Below, in pieces: positions 1-10,238 of a stretch of DNA of 64,000 nucleotides. Made by a program: the position numbers and the translations under genes. The notes under the pieces were generated by a model that was given only the letters and a program-made list of their open reading frames with translations, was not told the DNA's origin and did not search any database. The stretch is from positions 124,001 to 188,000 of the forward strand of contig NW_005178458.1 in NCBI RefSeq assembly GCF_000341285.1. Direction: 5' to 3'. This DNA comes from Galdieria sulphuraria (lineage: Eukaryota > Rhodophyta > Bangiophyceae > Galdieriales > Galdieriaceae). Numbering within the stretch: position 1 is the first letter of the stretch; each line of letters begins with the position of its first letter.

Positions 1-2445
1 AAACATTTCACGTTTGGTTATGATGCTGGAAACGACAATTTGGAAAAGAAACATATGGCTACCGTGAACTGGATGTTAGCGGATGTAATAACCGATGATC
101 CAACAAAGATATTAGCTCTATCGTTGTTGGACCATTTGCTCACAGGGACAAGTGCGTCTCCTTTGAGAAAAACTCTGACAGATTCAGGTCTCGGGGAAGA
201 AGTAATAGGCTCCGGTATCGAAACTGACTTGAGACAAGTTACTTATAGCATTGGTCTTAAAGGAATGGCAAAGGAAGGTTGTCAGAGTTTGGAAAATTTG
301 GTACTCGATACCTTGAAGAGATTATCCAAGGATGGCTTTTCACAAGGCGTAAGTTGGCTCTCATAGGTCGTTTTTTGTATTTCACAAAGATTGTAAGGAA
401 ATCGAATCGAGCTTGAATACTATCGAGTTTATGTTGAAGGAGCAGAATACAGGTTCCTTTCCTAAAGGTCTCGCACTTATGTTGCGTTCATTGACAACAT
501 GGTTACATGACTCGGATCCTCTTATTCCGTTAAAATTCGAAATACCACTACAGCAGTTGAAAGAAATCCTGCAGAAAGATAGAAGATATTTGAATCTTTT
601 GATTGAAGAACATTTTATTCGCAATACACATCGTGCATATGTATCGCTAGTCCCTGATCCCGACTTTGCTACCAAAGAAGTTGAAAAGGAAATGAAGCGT
701 ATTGAAGACTTTCGAAAGGTATTTTGTCGTTGAATTTTATATCGGATGATAGGCTCAACCTTGAATCATAGACCTTGGATAAGAGTGATATTCAACAACT
801 GATAGAGGAAACCAAAAGACTCAAAGAGAAACAAATAGCACCTGATGACCCAGCACAATTAGCCAAAATTCCAGCTTTGAAAAAGTCAGATATTGATCAG
901 AAAGCTCCTATGATTCCCCGTCAAGTAACATCTTTAGAAGACACCACAGTGTTGCTTACTCCATTGTTTACTAATGGCATTGTTTATTTTGATATGGCCA
1001 TCAACATTCGTCAACTTCCTGCACATCTTTTAAGTTATGTGCCTCTATTTGGGGAATGTTTATTGGAACTGGGAACGACGAAGGAGTAAGTGTTGATATT
1101 ATTTTGAATGCTCTTTTTTTACATTTTGCTGCAGAGATTTTGTTTCGTTGCAGCAAAGGATTGGTCGAGAAACAGGTGGCATTCGTCATTCGATTTATTG
1201 CTCTCAAATGGATGTTCCTAATAGCCATGGTAAGTGGCAACCAAATGATTCTTAGTGAAGCTTTTACAGCATTATGTCTCAGTTGGAGGGTATGGTCCTG
1301 CAGTTGCACAATTTATCATTCGAGGCAAAGTCATGTCCAATAAGACACATCTACTATTTGATATTCTCCGAGATGTTTTGTTTGATATTGACCTCAATAA
1401 CAAGGATCGTTTTCGTCAGATCTTGATAGAGGAAAAGTCTGGAGTAGAGTCTAGCATCAGTCCTTCTGGTCATCGAGTAGCTGCTTCCCGTTTGAATGCA
1501 CAATATACGAACAGTGGTTGGGCAGATGAGCAAATGGGTGGAATAAGTTATCTACAGTTTCTTTCTCGCCTTGCCGATCGATTGGACTCGGAATGGGATT
1601 CCATTCGTTCGGATTTAGAAGCATTAAGGAGCTATTTGGTATCGAAAGCTCATATGACCCTACAAGTTACTACAGATGAGAGAACTTTTGAATCCTCAGT
1701 GGCGCCATCCTTACGCAAGTTGTTGCAACCCATTCCCAAAGATATGCACAAACAATCGTCTACGTCGTGGGAAGAAATATTGGAGAAACAAAAACGCAAT
1801 GAAGGCATTATTGTTCCTTCTACAGTGAATTATGTAGGAAAAGGTGCCAATCTGTTTCAACTTGGATACCAACCCAACGGTGCTTCATTATTGGCAATGA
1901 AATATTTAGGCATATCCTATTTATGGGAACGCATTCGTGTACAAGGAGGTGCATATGGAGCATTTGGTAGAGTGGATTTACGTACAGGGCAATTGATATT
2001 TTTATCCTATCGAGATCCTCATGTGAAGAAAACGGTAAGTTGACAAAGTCTGTGATGATATGGATGATGATAGAAGAATTGAAATGGATGCTAGTTGGAT
2101 ACTTATGATAATGCAGCTGCTTTCCTATCTCAGGCGCAGTTATCGTCTGAAGAAATAGAGAGGTGTATTATAGGAGTGATCGGTGATATGGATAGTTATC
2201 AACTGCCAGATGCGAAAGGGTTTACCAACTTGATAAGATATCTAAGTGGTGTGACACAGGAAAGAATACAGGAAAGAAGAGAACAAGTATTGACTTGTAC
2301 CAACCAAGATTTGGTACAGTTCGGGTCGGTGTTACAAAGTGTTGCTTCGAATGGAAGTATAGTTGCAGTGGGTAATGAACAAGCTTTACAACAAGCCAAT
2401 GCACAAGGACTCGACTTGAGACTCTTCCGAGCTACAGAACAGTAA
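1..2445 (+). CDS. Presequence protease PreP/PITRM1 (M16C metalloprotease), 3' part
   Basis: This is the C-terminal part (about 726 residues) of an M16C zinc peptidase that degrades cleaved targeting peptides in mitochondria or plastids. The gene enters from the left edge, so the inverted HXXEH zinc site lies outside the window. Exons are 1-348, 398-718, 772-1085, 1135-1229, 1283-2034 and 2095-2445. All introns are GT-AG and 49-60 nt, and the exons sum to 727 codons. Family signatures are 'LLDHLLTGTSASPLRKTL', 'TGGIRHSIYCSQMD', 'FIIRGKVMSNK' and 'GWADEQMGGISYLQFL'. The last lies in the C-terminal half shared by plant PreP and human PITRM1. The late 'RVQGGAYGAFG' is the conserved substrate-binding loop of M16 enzymes. 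Which organelle it serves cannot be told without the N-terminus. Confidence 0.93.
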
Positions 2446-2971
2446 AAAGAGAACACATTTTTTATGGACAAAAGGTTTTTTGGGTTCATTTGGTCATAAA
2501 ATGATAGATGAAAAGCTACTATTCGATATTTCCTATTCTCTATCAGACCCATTCATTCATTCATTCATTCATTCCTCCTCGGTTTGGATCGCCACTTCCA
2601 TTGTTCGTGGAGTTTTTCGATCGTCGTTTATCCACAACAAATCAAGTTTATATGCTTCTCTCAAGTGGGGATCACTCTTCAACGTCATTATCCAGTTCGC
2701 AGCATGGATATCCTATGGTAACCATAAACCTTTTAGAAAATAGCTATGGAGACAACGGCCTCTGAAAGACCACAAAAAAAAGACATATAAAATATCACAA
2801 CCATCGAGAACAGAAGAACATGAGCGATCAAACGAATCGGTCGTTGTATCTGGCAACATATGAGAAAATTCACTCATTCTCAATGAGCTTTCATAGCAAG
2901 CATATGACCAAAACAGCCTTTCGAAACGACAAGTTCTTGTTCTCTCACAACTTGCAAGATATTCCATTCGT
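2446..2971. other. Convergent spacer, possible unresolved small exon
   Basis: This is the space between the stop codons of the PreP and Spp2-like genes. It holds a short tetranucleotide repeat at 2551-2574. An open minus-strand stretch at 2569-2712 would encode a protein-like tail containing 'SDPHLREAYKLDLLWINDD'. Another open minus-strand stretch starts at an ATG at 2967. I could not join the two with acceptable splice sites, so no gene is called. Most of the region may be overlapping 3' untranslated sequence. Confidence 0.3.
2551..2574 (+). repeat. (ATTC)6 microsatellite
   Basis: Six perfect copies of ATTC in tandem, in the spacer downstream of the PreP gene. It is probably neutral and could be useful as a length polymorphism marker. 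Confidence 0.9.
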
Positions 2972-3564
2972 CTATTTGGAAGCGTTGTGGAGTACTTTAG
3001 CTCCTAAACCAAGACGCGGAGGTCTTGCTTTGTTTTGCCAATTGTCTACTTGTCGATGTTCTTCTCCCTTCCAACCCATTTTGTTCAACATATACTATGC
3101 AAGAGATCAGAGAACAGCAGTTTTAGGAAAACAGATACCAACCTTTCCAAAAGATTCCACTGGAACTCTCTCGTAATCTTCCCTGCAAGCTTCAGGAGCA
3201 GCCCACTCTATTTCCTGTCTAAACAGTTCATCACTGTTCTCCGCTGCTTGTCTTCTACAAACCATGTTCATAATACTTCCTTTCAATATTCCAATACTCA
3301 CTTTCTACGTCTCAGTACTTGAGACAAACTACAAGCCATCTCTTTTTGCATTCCGTTCACATGTTCCACTTGGGTACTTGCTTCGTTCACTTTTGAAACG
3401 GAGGGACCTCCATACTCTTCCACTTGTTCTATTACTGAAGTTTCTTCTTCTTCCTTTTCCGAATCTTCACCTTGGAAAGGAGTGGCGCTTACTGGTTTTT
3501 CTTTTTTCCTTTCCTTATTTCGTTCAACTGCTCTTTTTAACTGAAAACTCACTCCTGCACACAT
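2972..3564 (-). CDS. G-patch splicing factor, Spp2/GPKOW (MOS2) family
   Basis: This is a 165-residue protein in three exons: 3302-3564, 3143-3254 and 2972-3094. The introns are 47 and 48 nt and the frames join exactly (166 codons). The N-terminus begins 'MCAGVSFQLKR', like the short basic start of Spp2 proteins, and is followed by an acidic linker. The third exon holds the diagnostic core: 'ERVPVESFGKYMLNKMGWK' followed by 'RPPRLGLGAKV'. This matches the G-patch of Spp2/GPKOW (consensus VPVEDFG..ML+GMGW.....RP.GLGLGA). In yeast and human, Spp2/GPKOW activates the DEAH helicase Prp2/DHX16 when the spliceosome becomes catalytic. The copy is short and I see no KOW domains, so it is closer to yeast Spp2 than to plant MOS2. 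Its start codon lies 47 nt from that of the divergent methyltransferase gene. Confidence 0.85.
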
Positions 3565-3611
3565 CTTATTATTCAACAACCCTTTTAATTGACAATAACA
3601 ACTCGTTCCAA

Positions 3612-4325
3612 ATGAATTGTATTGATGAAGACAACGATGGCTATTCGAATTGGTTCTTATCACAAGCTGATCAAGTACAACCACTGTCTTATGTTTTCGA
3701 AAGTCAGCATATAGTTCTATGGTCAGCGCCTCATCATATGCGTCAAACTTTGTATGGTGCTTATCTCAGAGTATGGCCTAGTTCTGGGGTATTGGCCAAG
3801 TTTTTGGTTGATCGACTTTCGTCACTATCTCCCATCATAAAAGACCCAACTCTATTAGAACTTGGAGCAGGAGTAGGATTTTGTAGTATTGCCACTAGTC
3901 TCATCACAGGTTACAATATAGTTGCCACCGAGGGAGACACCCGTGTATTCACCTATTTGGAACGCAATTGTCAACAGATTGAAAGGACACATCCAGAGAG
4001 ACTGCAGTGGGGAGACGACCATGCCATTCAAGAGTTGCGTCAAAAGTATGCATTGAAAGGATTTCAATACGTTTTTGGTGCAGATGTCGTTTATCAAAAG
4101 GAAAGCATACCTTTGTTGGTTTACACTATTGCTCATTGTTTGGTTGCACGACATGGGCTCGTTTTTCTAGCTTTCTCTCTTCAGTTTGGACAACTTGAAG
4201 GTCAACTGTTGGATTGTATGGAAAAATATGATTTTCATCTAAAGGAACGACAGTTGCGTGATTCCGTAATCTTAATAACTTTAGAAAGGCGTGGATTTCA
4301 GAATATTCCGTTATCCTGTAGTTAA
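3612..4325 (+). CDS. METTL21/FAM86-type protein methyltransferase
   Basis: This is a 237-residue single-exon gene. The reading frame is open further upstream, but the first ATG that leaves room for the divergent Spp2-like gene is at 3612. The fold is a class I SAM methyltransferase of the lysine methyltransferase type (PF10294). 'VLWSAPHHM' and 'YLRVWPSSGVLAKFL' precede SAM motif I 'LLELGAGVGFCSIA' (around residue 80). 'VATEGD' is the acidic end of strand beta2, and 'FGADVVYQKESIP' is the post-motif region containing the D-V-Y variant of the (D/N)xxY catalytic patch of METTL21 enzymes. The substrate cannot be read from the sequence; relatives methylate lysines of chaperones and translation factors. 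It converges with the AP endonuclease gene, 113 nt between stops. Confidence 0.8.
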   Translation: MNCIDEDNDGYSNWFLSQADQVQPLSYVFESQHIVLWSAPHHMRQTLYGAYLRVWPSSGVLAKFLVDRLSSLSPIIKDPTLLELGAGVGFCSIATSLITGYNIVATEGDTRVFTYLERNCQQIERTHPERLQWGDDHAIQELRQKYALKGFQYVFGADVVYQKESIPLLVYTIAHCLVARHGLVFLAFSLQFGQLEGQLLDCMEKYDFHLKERQLRDSVILITLERRGFQNIPLSCS

Positions 4326-4438
4326 GGATAGTCCAAAGTGAAATATTCTCAGCATTATTATAACACTTCACTCGGCAATAACCAAAGAAATGTCGTTTAG
4401 ATATTGGAAGAAGAAGGACAGTGTCCCACAAGCCTTAC

Positions 4439-5657
4439 TTATTTTAGTTGTGCAATATCAAGATGGAGCATTAACGGACAATGGTCTGAAATATAAATAT
4501 TTTCAAACATTTCGCACTCTAATATACAAGGGACGAGTCTTTCGCTTGTCACAAAATAATCCAAACGCCAACCGTGATTACGTTCCTTTGCTTTTGCTCG
4601 CTTAGACCAATACGTAAAACTTTCCTATTTTTAGTCGTTCGCTATATAAACAATCCTATGGATATCATACCTTTGTCGATGAGGATACAAATAACGAAAG
4701 GCATCTACAAAGCCGCATTGTAATAAATCGGTAAACTTTTGGCGTTCTTGGGGAGTAAAGCCTGCATGTTTTTCATGTCCTTTTGGTTGATATATATCGA
4801 TCTCTTGGTGAGCAACATTCAAGTCTCCAGTGTAAATAACTGGCTTCTTCTGATTCAGGCCACATAGATATTGACACATATCCTTTTCCCATGAGTCGAT
4901 ACGATAGTTCAATCTACGTAAACCTTCTCCAGCATTAGGAACATAAGCATTGACCAAAAAATATTTTTCATATTCCAATGTTATTACTCGGCCTTCTTCA
5001 TTATGTTTCTCTTCTTGTAAACCATACAGTACTGAAAGTGGTTCCTCTCGAGTAAATATAGCAGTTCCAGAATAACCTTGAAATAATCTCACTCGGCCCT
5101 TTCCCCCAAGATGGACAACTCTTACCTTTTCTTGCCGTGCAATGGTTCCATATATCATGGTATTGATCAGATAGGGATTGAGTAACTTCTTCCGACACTT
5201 GACCCTTGTCAGACAGTTTAGTTTCCTGTAAGCAGATTACATCTGGCCCCAATTTGGATAAAAAACCTAAGAAGAGCGGATTTTTTACGGTGCTTCTCAT
5301 TCCAGCCACGTTCCAAGTGATAAATATTTTCGAGGTACTTCGTCGTTGGGGAATGGTTATTCCATCCAGATTCTCACTATCAAGTAAAGATTCTCCAGGA
5401 TCCTGAAATCTTTTCTGTCGTTCTTGATCAGAACCAAGAAATTCCACAGACTCCTTCTTTGACTCTTTGCGGGTTTCCTTTTTAGGCTTTTCGCTCAACT
5501 CCATCGATTGTTCATTTTTGGACCTCTTTGTCATCAGTAGCAATGGATGTTGACGAGAATGAGACAAAAGAAGCCTAGTACCACTCAACTGTACTCTATT
5601 CCATCGACTGTAACCAACAGCCAACACAATCTTATTTGAAAACAATACAAATGCCAT
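4439..5657 (-). CDS. AP endonuclease, exonuclease III/APE1 family
   Basis: This is a 372-residue base-excision repair nuclease that cuts DNA at abasic sites. Exons are 5126-5657, 4671-5076 and 4439-4619. The introns are 49 and 51 nt, and the sum is 373 codons. Catalytic motifs of the EEP fold appear in order: 'TWNVAGMRS', 'CLQETKLS' (metal-binding Glu), 'NAYVPNAG', 'GDLNVAHQEID' (Asp/Asn pair), 'HGWRLDYF' and 'SDHCPLML' (active-site Asp-His). The last 60 residues lie in a third exon that is easily missed, because the frame upstream stays open for 13 codons into the intron. The N-terminus is about 85 residues longer than the catalytic core. It starts hydrophobic and basic, then becomes Lys/Glu-rich, which would suit organelle import followed by a linker. 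A second Met at about residue 42 could give a nuclear form. Confidence 0.93.
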
Positions 5658-5740
5658 TATAGTATTTTGGATGATTGGGGGAGATAAGTGGGTTGGCTTG
5701 TGTGTTTGAAGCTATTGAGAATATTGTCCCAATCTCTCAC

Positions 5741-7010
5741 ATGTCATTGAAGAATATGCTTATGTATATCAACTTTATCAGTAGACTTCGATCCAACTGG
5801 AGACCCTCCAAATCCCATCTTTCTCGTGTTGATTTCTTGCACTTTTATTCAACTATGAGCTCGGAAACGAAACCAACAGTAGGCACCTTATCCTTTCATT
5901 CCTTCCTGTCACTTACGACATCTATTTGTTTCTTGTTGGACCTGAAACCAGTTTTATAAACGGCCTTGTTGGTTTTATAACTTATCTGGGTATTATTCTT
6001 ATCAGGTAACGGAAAATTGGAATCCATTGCCCAATTTGATATCATTGTATTGCTAATTACTTGTTAGACCATCCGAAACTGGCAGTTGCAACTTAGACAG
6101 GAACGGTTGGTAGTCGTGTATGGTTTGTTGTGGATATATTCTCAAACCTGTATAAAGTATGGAGCCTAGTGGAGAAAACCTTCCAGATGTGTTGTTGATG
6201 TTAGAGCATCAACCAGTATACACTTTAGGGACAGCAGCAAATGAAGAGTAAGTAATCCCTCGTGATCCTAACTTTGATAGCTTCTATCTTACAAAAAGGT
6301 GTTGAAAGATTTATCAAATTCGATGTGAAACATCCTCCTTGTGAACTATATCGAATAGAAAGAGGTGGTGAAATCACTTTTCATGGACCTGGTCAACTGG
6401 TAAGTAGAATGATGAGACATATTCTCTATCTGTTTTCCATATAGAGAATGAATCTGTATATAAAGAATACTGATGTAGCTGTTGTCGAAATTTGTATAGA
6501 TTTTTTATCCCATTTTAAATCTGCGGTTTCATAAAAAGGACTTGAGATGGTATTTACGTCGTTTGGAACAAGTTGTTATCGAAACCTTGAAAACGTATGG
6601 ACTAGAGGCTTATCGAGTAGAGGTAACCACCAAAGCTTTGTAAAATATTGCCTATTGTCCACTTCTCAATGTGTGGTTTCTTACAAAGGGTCTCACCGGT
6701 GTTTGGTTGGATGAAAAGAAGATTGCAGCTATTGGTATTGCAGCAAGTAAATGGGTTACTATGCATGGCGTTGCACTCAATGTCACCAACGAGTAAGAAC
6801 ATTGTGAGTGTTTAGATACTCGTCTATAACTGCTGCATCCTCTCTAGTCTTGAACCATTTCGAAAGATAGTGCCTTGTGGAATTCATGATCGCGAAGTTG
6901 GTAGACTGGTGGATTATGTTCCTAACATAGATATGCAACATTTGAGGACTCTTTTGGCAGAGTGCTTTGCGGATATGTTCCAACTGTCACTTGTTCCCTA
7001 TGAAGAATAG
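5741..7010 (+). CDS. Octanoyl-[ACP]:protein N-octanoyltransferase (LipB/LIP2)
   Basis: This enzyme moves octanoate from acyl carrier protein to lipoyl domains, the first step of lipoate synthesis. Eight small exons: 5741-5878, 5952-6005, 6068-6105, 6158-6247, 6309-6399, 6500-6622, 6689-6792 and 6848-7010. They sum to 267 codons. Introns are 52-100 nt; the 6400-6499 intron is among the longest in the window. Motifs: '[14 protein letters not shown]', '[16 protein letters not shown]', '[18 protein letters not shown]', '[19 protein letters not shown]', 'MHGVALNV' and 'KIVPCGI' (catalytic Cys, paired with the Lys in 'ASKW'). The first 40 residues are rich in Arg and Ser, which fits a mitochondrial presequence like plant LIP2. 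The start is taken at the ATG at 5741; two in-frame ATGs follow within 21 nt. Confidence 0.88.
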
Positions 7011-7080
7011 TGGAACTTGTAATTCATACAAATAGCTCCCTTAGATATTTTGAATATTTGAACTTCACTCATAGATAAGC

Positions 7081-7257
7081 ATGGGAGACTTCAAACCGAT
7101 TCCACCACAAGTTGATATTGCAAAGGTAGTGTTGCATAGTTTGCTAAAGGTAGAGCCGCAAGAAACTTTCAAGTCAATAATCTCACTGAGAAATAAACTT
7201 GCTTTGTTTATCGTTGTTCCAATAACAAAGGGTAACCACTGTCACCAGCAGCCGTAA
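7081..7257 (+). CDS. Possible 58-residue protein, unrecognised
   Basis: A short open frame starts 70 nt after the lipB stop and ends 45 nt before the stop of the convergent HSBP1 gene. It begins 'MGDFKPIPPQVDIAK' and contains 'LRNKLALFIVVPI', a short hydrophobic stretch. I recognise no family. GT dinucleotides inside it could also be splice donors, so the true product may be shorter or spliced. The protein-like composition and its position in an otherwise empty gap are the only support. Confidence 0.3.
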   Translation: MGDFKPIPPQVDIAKVVLHSLLKVEPQETFKSIISLRNKLALFIVVPITKGNHCHQQP

Positions 7258-7302
7258 AAGAGTTACAAAAAGGCACGGCCAACAAAAGCCGAAAGCACTG
7301 AT

Positions 7303-7692
7303 TCACTCACCACGGCTACTTATTACAGCCTCACCAGACTCTGCTACATCACCATCCTTCACTCCGGTCTGTTCCATCAGCTCGTCAATGCTTTTCTCAA
7401 GTTCGTCTATACGGCTTCCCATCTCGTCAACTAGCTAACAGTGAAACAACAAATTTCACTCGAAAAACGAAAAACTTACTTCTGCCTAGTATGGAGTCAG
7501 CCATGGTTTGAAAACGACTCTGCATCTGAGACAACAAGTTTTGAACCTAGGAGAAGCTATTCAGCTCACTAGCTTGCGAAATTACAAGTTGGTGCGTACA
7601 TAAGTAGCCAAGTCTTTGGCATCTTCAGGGATATTTTCTTCTTCTTCTTTATTTTCAATATCTTGGTCAGCTCTTTCTACTTGAGTACTCAT
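7303..7692 (-). CDS. Heat shock factor-binding protein 1 (HSBP1)
   Basis: This is a 95-residue coiled-coil protein in three exons: 7600-7692, 7480-7546 and 7303-7430. Introns are 53 and 49 nt and the sum is 96 codons. The core matches HSBP1: 'LLSQMQSRFQTMADSILGR' then 'IDEMGSRIDELEKSIDELM', with the regular heptads of that family. HSBP1 binds trimeric heat-shock factor and dampens its activity; it also assembles into trimers linked to WASH complex assembly in animals. The acidic N-terminal 30 residues are variable in the family. A GTGAGT lies just before the stop, so a fourth exon replacing the last few residues cannot be excluded. Confidence 0.9.
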
Positions 7693-8009
7693 TTTAAAAA
7701 GGTTTCAAAAACAAAAGACAACCAGGAAAAAAATGGCGCCAATAAAGTCTTCTAATTGAATCAACTTTGCAATGACGATTTGATGAGAACAGTGAAGACT
7801 TTGAAACACAGCAACATTGTAATGCTGACATATTTCCTAACTCTTCATAAATGACTTTGGTCATGTAACTTGCATGCTTGTGAGAAAGTTCCTCATCAGA
7901 GCATGCACAGCTATAGTAGAATGCTATACATGTATACACACAAAGGGATGAACATGTAATTATTGGTCTCTCTGGAATGATGTTTCTCTTGGAGCCCGCC
8001 TAACGTTGT
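7693..8009. promoter_or_regulatory. Shared upstream region of HSBP1 and DNA ligase I
   Basis: A 317-nt gap lies between two divergent start codons and must hold both promoters. I see no clear TATA box or repeated motif. No credible gene was found in it. Confidence 0.4.
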
Positions 8010-10238
8010 TTGATGAGAACTCGCCTATGTTTTCTTATTCCTTCGGTTCACAAAATATTTTATGTTCAGCGTGCTAGTTTAACTATGAAAAGGAAAGCTT
8101 CAAACATTTCACCAAGGAAACAACCGTCAACAATACCCAAGTCCTCTATCGGCTCTTACCTTTCAATCTTGCAAAAAGAGGAGCCGTCGTCGTTAGACAC
8201 TGAAAGACAAGCAAAGGAGAATGTGGACCAGAATACCAACGATATGCGACTTGAAAGCCAGCAAGGTTCCGAGACGAGTTCCAGTACTTCGGAACATTCT
8301 TCTTCTCTTGTAGAAAATGCCAAGGTTGTATGTGAAGAGAAACTCGATGAATGTACCTTCTCCAGTGTCAGTTGGCAACCTCCTTCTAGAACGCCTTTTC
8401 GTTTTTTAGCAGAGGCCTTTGAAGTGATGGAAATGACAACTTCACGATTGGCACTCATCAAAATACTTACGCAGGTCTTTCGCAAGATTGTCAATACTAC
8501 TCCAGACGATCTTTTACCTTGTGTCTATCTTTGTACCAATATGTTGGGACCAGCTCACGAGGGTTTGGAATTGAAGGCGGGAGAAGCTACAGTACTTAAT
8601 GCTCTTTCCTCTGCCACTGGGAACTCCGTGAAAGTTTTAAAGGAACGATTGATAAAACTTGGTGATATCGGTGACTTAGCAGCAGAATGTAGAACAACTC
8701 AGCAAACCATGTTCAAGCCACCTAGCTTAACTATACAAGGTGTTTACCAGGAGTTTCGCACGATGGCCAATCTTGCAGGTAAAATGTCTACCAAGGAAAG
8801 AGAGAAACATTTGCAAAAGTTATTAGTAAGTGCTACTAGTCAAGAAGCCAAGTATATAGCTAGGATTGTTTTGGGAAAGCTGCGCATTCATATTGCGTAC
8901 AAGACAGTCATTGCGTCGCTAGCTACAGTCTTTGCTCCTTGTTCTAAAACAGTTGGAAAAACAGCGGATGAAATGGATAGTATAGTAAAGGAGGCTACTG
9001 CAACTCTGAACGCTGTCTATTCTCAGTTGCCAATGTGGGATCGTATCATACCAGTCTTAATACAAAATAAAAGCACTCAAGGATTAGAAGATCATTGCAG
9101 GTTGACTCCAGGAGTTCCGGTTGGTCCAATGCTTGCAAAGCCTGCAAAGGAAGCATCTGATGTGCTTGAGAGATTTCAAGAGTGTTCTTTTGTTTGTGAG
9201 TACAAATATGATGGAATGCGAGCTCAGATACATTATCTGCCGGATGGAAATGTGAAAATCTTTTCAAGAAATGCAGAAGATGATACTCCGAAATATCCTG
9301 ACATTGTGGAAAACATCAAGTTTGCTCTGTCCAAAAATAAGGCAGTAAGATCATTTATAATAGACTCGGAAGTCGTTGCATACGATCCTGAAACAAATGT
9401 CATGAAAAGCTTTCAGGAGTTACAAGGTCGCGCGAGAAAGGAAGTGAAACTTGAAGATATTAAGGTATCTGTTTGTGTGTTTGCATTTGATATCTTATTT
9501 TTCAATGGAGAGTCTTTATTAAAGTGGAGTCTGAAGGAACGTCGGGAAAAACTCATTGAAACTTTCTCTCCTGTTCAAGGAAAATTTCAGTTTACAACAT
9601 CGAAAGTGTTCACTGATTGGGAAGGTGTTGACGAAATGATGGATGAAGCTATTCAAGCAGGTTGTGAAGGCCTGATGATCAAAGCATTAACAGGAGAATA
9701 TTCGTCTTATGAGCCTTCTAATCGATCTCAAAACTGGCTGAAAATGAAGAAAGACTATATGAACTCTATTGGGGATAGCCTAGACTTAGTACCGATTGGA
9801 GCCTATTATGGGAGAGGAAAGCGGTCAGGCGTGTTTGGTGCATTTTTACTTGCATGTTACAACTCAGAAACAGAAGAGTTTCAAACCGTTTGCAAGTTGG
9901 GTACAGGGTTTAGCGACGAATTTTTGAGTTCTATTACAAAGTTTTATAAAGATGGTCACATTTTGGCGGAGCCTAAGCCTTATTATGGAGTTTCGGATAG
10001 TCCTACTATTATACCTGATGTATGGTTTGACCCATGTCAGGTTTGGGAAACAAGGTGTGCAGATTTAACCCTATCTCCCTCCCATACGGCAGCAAAAGGT
10101 ATGTTGTCCGAAGAAGATAAAGGAATAGCACTCCGATTCCCACGTTTCATTCGAATCAGAGAAGATAAGTCAGTTGACGATGCGACAACAGCAGAGCAAA
10201 TAGTTGAACTGTATTCTAACCAAAAAAGTAAAATGTGA
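8010..10238 (+). CDS. DNA ligase I (ATP-dependent)
   Basis: This is a 742-residue, intron-free DNA ligase that seals Okazaki fragments and repair nicks. The order is a short N-terminal tail, the alpha-helical DNA-binding domain (about residues 130-360), the adenylation domain and the OB domain. The nucleotidyl Lys is Lys399 in 'CEYKYDGMRAQIH' (motif I). Later motifs include 'IIDSEVVAYD' (III), 'VCVFAFDILFFNG' (IIIa), 'CEGLMIKAL' (IV) and 'NWLKMKKDYM' (V). Two in-frame starts are notable. From Met1 the protein begins with a basic, hydrophobic leader ('RLCFLIPSVHKIFYVQRAS') that could target mitochondria. From Met26 (8085) it begins 'MKRKASNISPRK', a nuclear-type start. Plant LIG1 makes both forms from one mRNA in this way. 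Confidence 0.95.
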   Translation: MMRTRLCFLIPSVHKIFYVQRASLTMKRKASNISPRKQPSTIPKSSIGSYLSILQKEEPSSLDTERQAKENVDQNTNDMRLESQQGSETSSSTSEHSSSLVENAKVVCEEKLDECTFSSVSWQPPSRTPFRFLAEAFEVMEMTTSRLALIKILTQVFRKIVNTTPDDLLPCVYLCTNMLGPAHEGLELKAGEATVLNALSSATGNSVKVLKERLIKLGDIGDLAAECRTTQQTMFKPPSLTIQGVYQEFRTMANLAGKMSTKEREKHLQKLLVSATSQEAKYIARIVLGKLRIHIAYKTVIASLATVFAPCSKTVGKTADEMDSIVKEATATLNAVYSQLPMWDRIIPVLIQNKSTQGLEDHCRLTPGVPVGPMLAKPAKEASDVLERFQECSFVCEYKYDGMRAQIHYLPDGNVKIFSRNAEDDTPKYPDIVENIKFALSKNKAVRSFIIDSEVVAYDPETNVMKSFQELQGRARKEVKLEDIKVSVCVFAFDILFFNGESLLKWSLKERREKLIETFSPVQGKFQFTTSKVFTDWEGVDEMMDEAIQAGCEGLMIKALTGEYSSYEPSNRSQNWLKMKKDYMNSIGDSLDLVPIGAYYGRGKRSGVFGAFLLACYNSETEEFQTVCKLGTGFSDEFLSSITKFYKDGHILAEPKPYYGVSDSPTIIPDVWFDPCQVWETRCADLTLSPSHTAAKGMLSEEDKGIALRFPRFIRIREDKSVDDATTAEQIVELYSNQKSKM

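Noticed and set aside
3264-3611. N-terminal extension of the METTL21-like protein
   Set aside because: The frame is open to 3264, but the extra residues are hydrophobic and low in complexity, and the same DNA encodes the Spp2-like first exon on the other strand.
4390-4605. Plus-strand 71-residue ORF after the methyltransferase gene
   Set aside because: It lies over the third exon of the AP endonuclease on the opposite strand, whose product has clear catalytic motifs.
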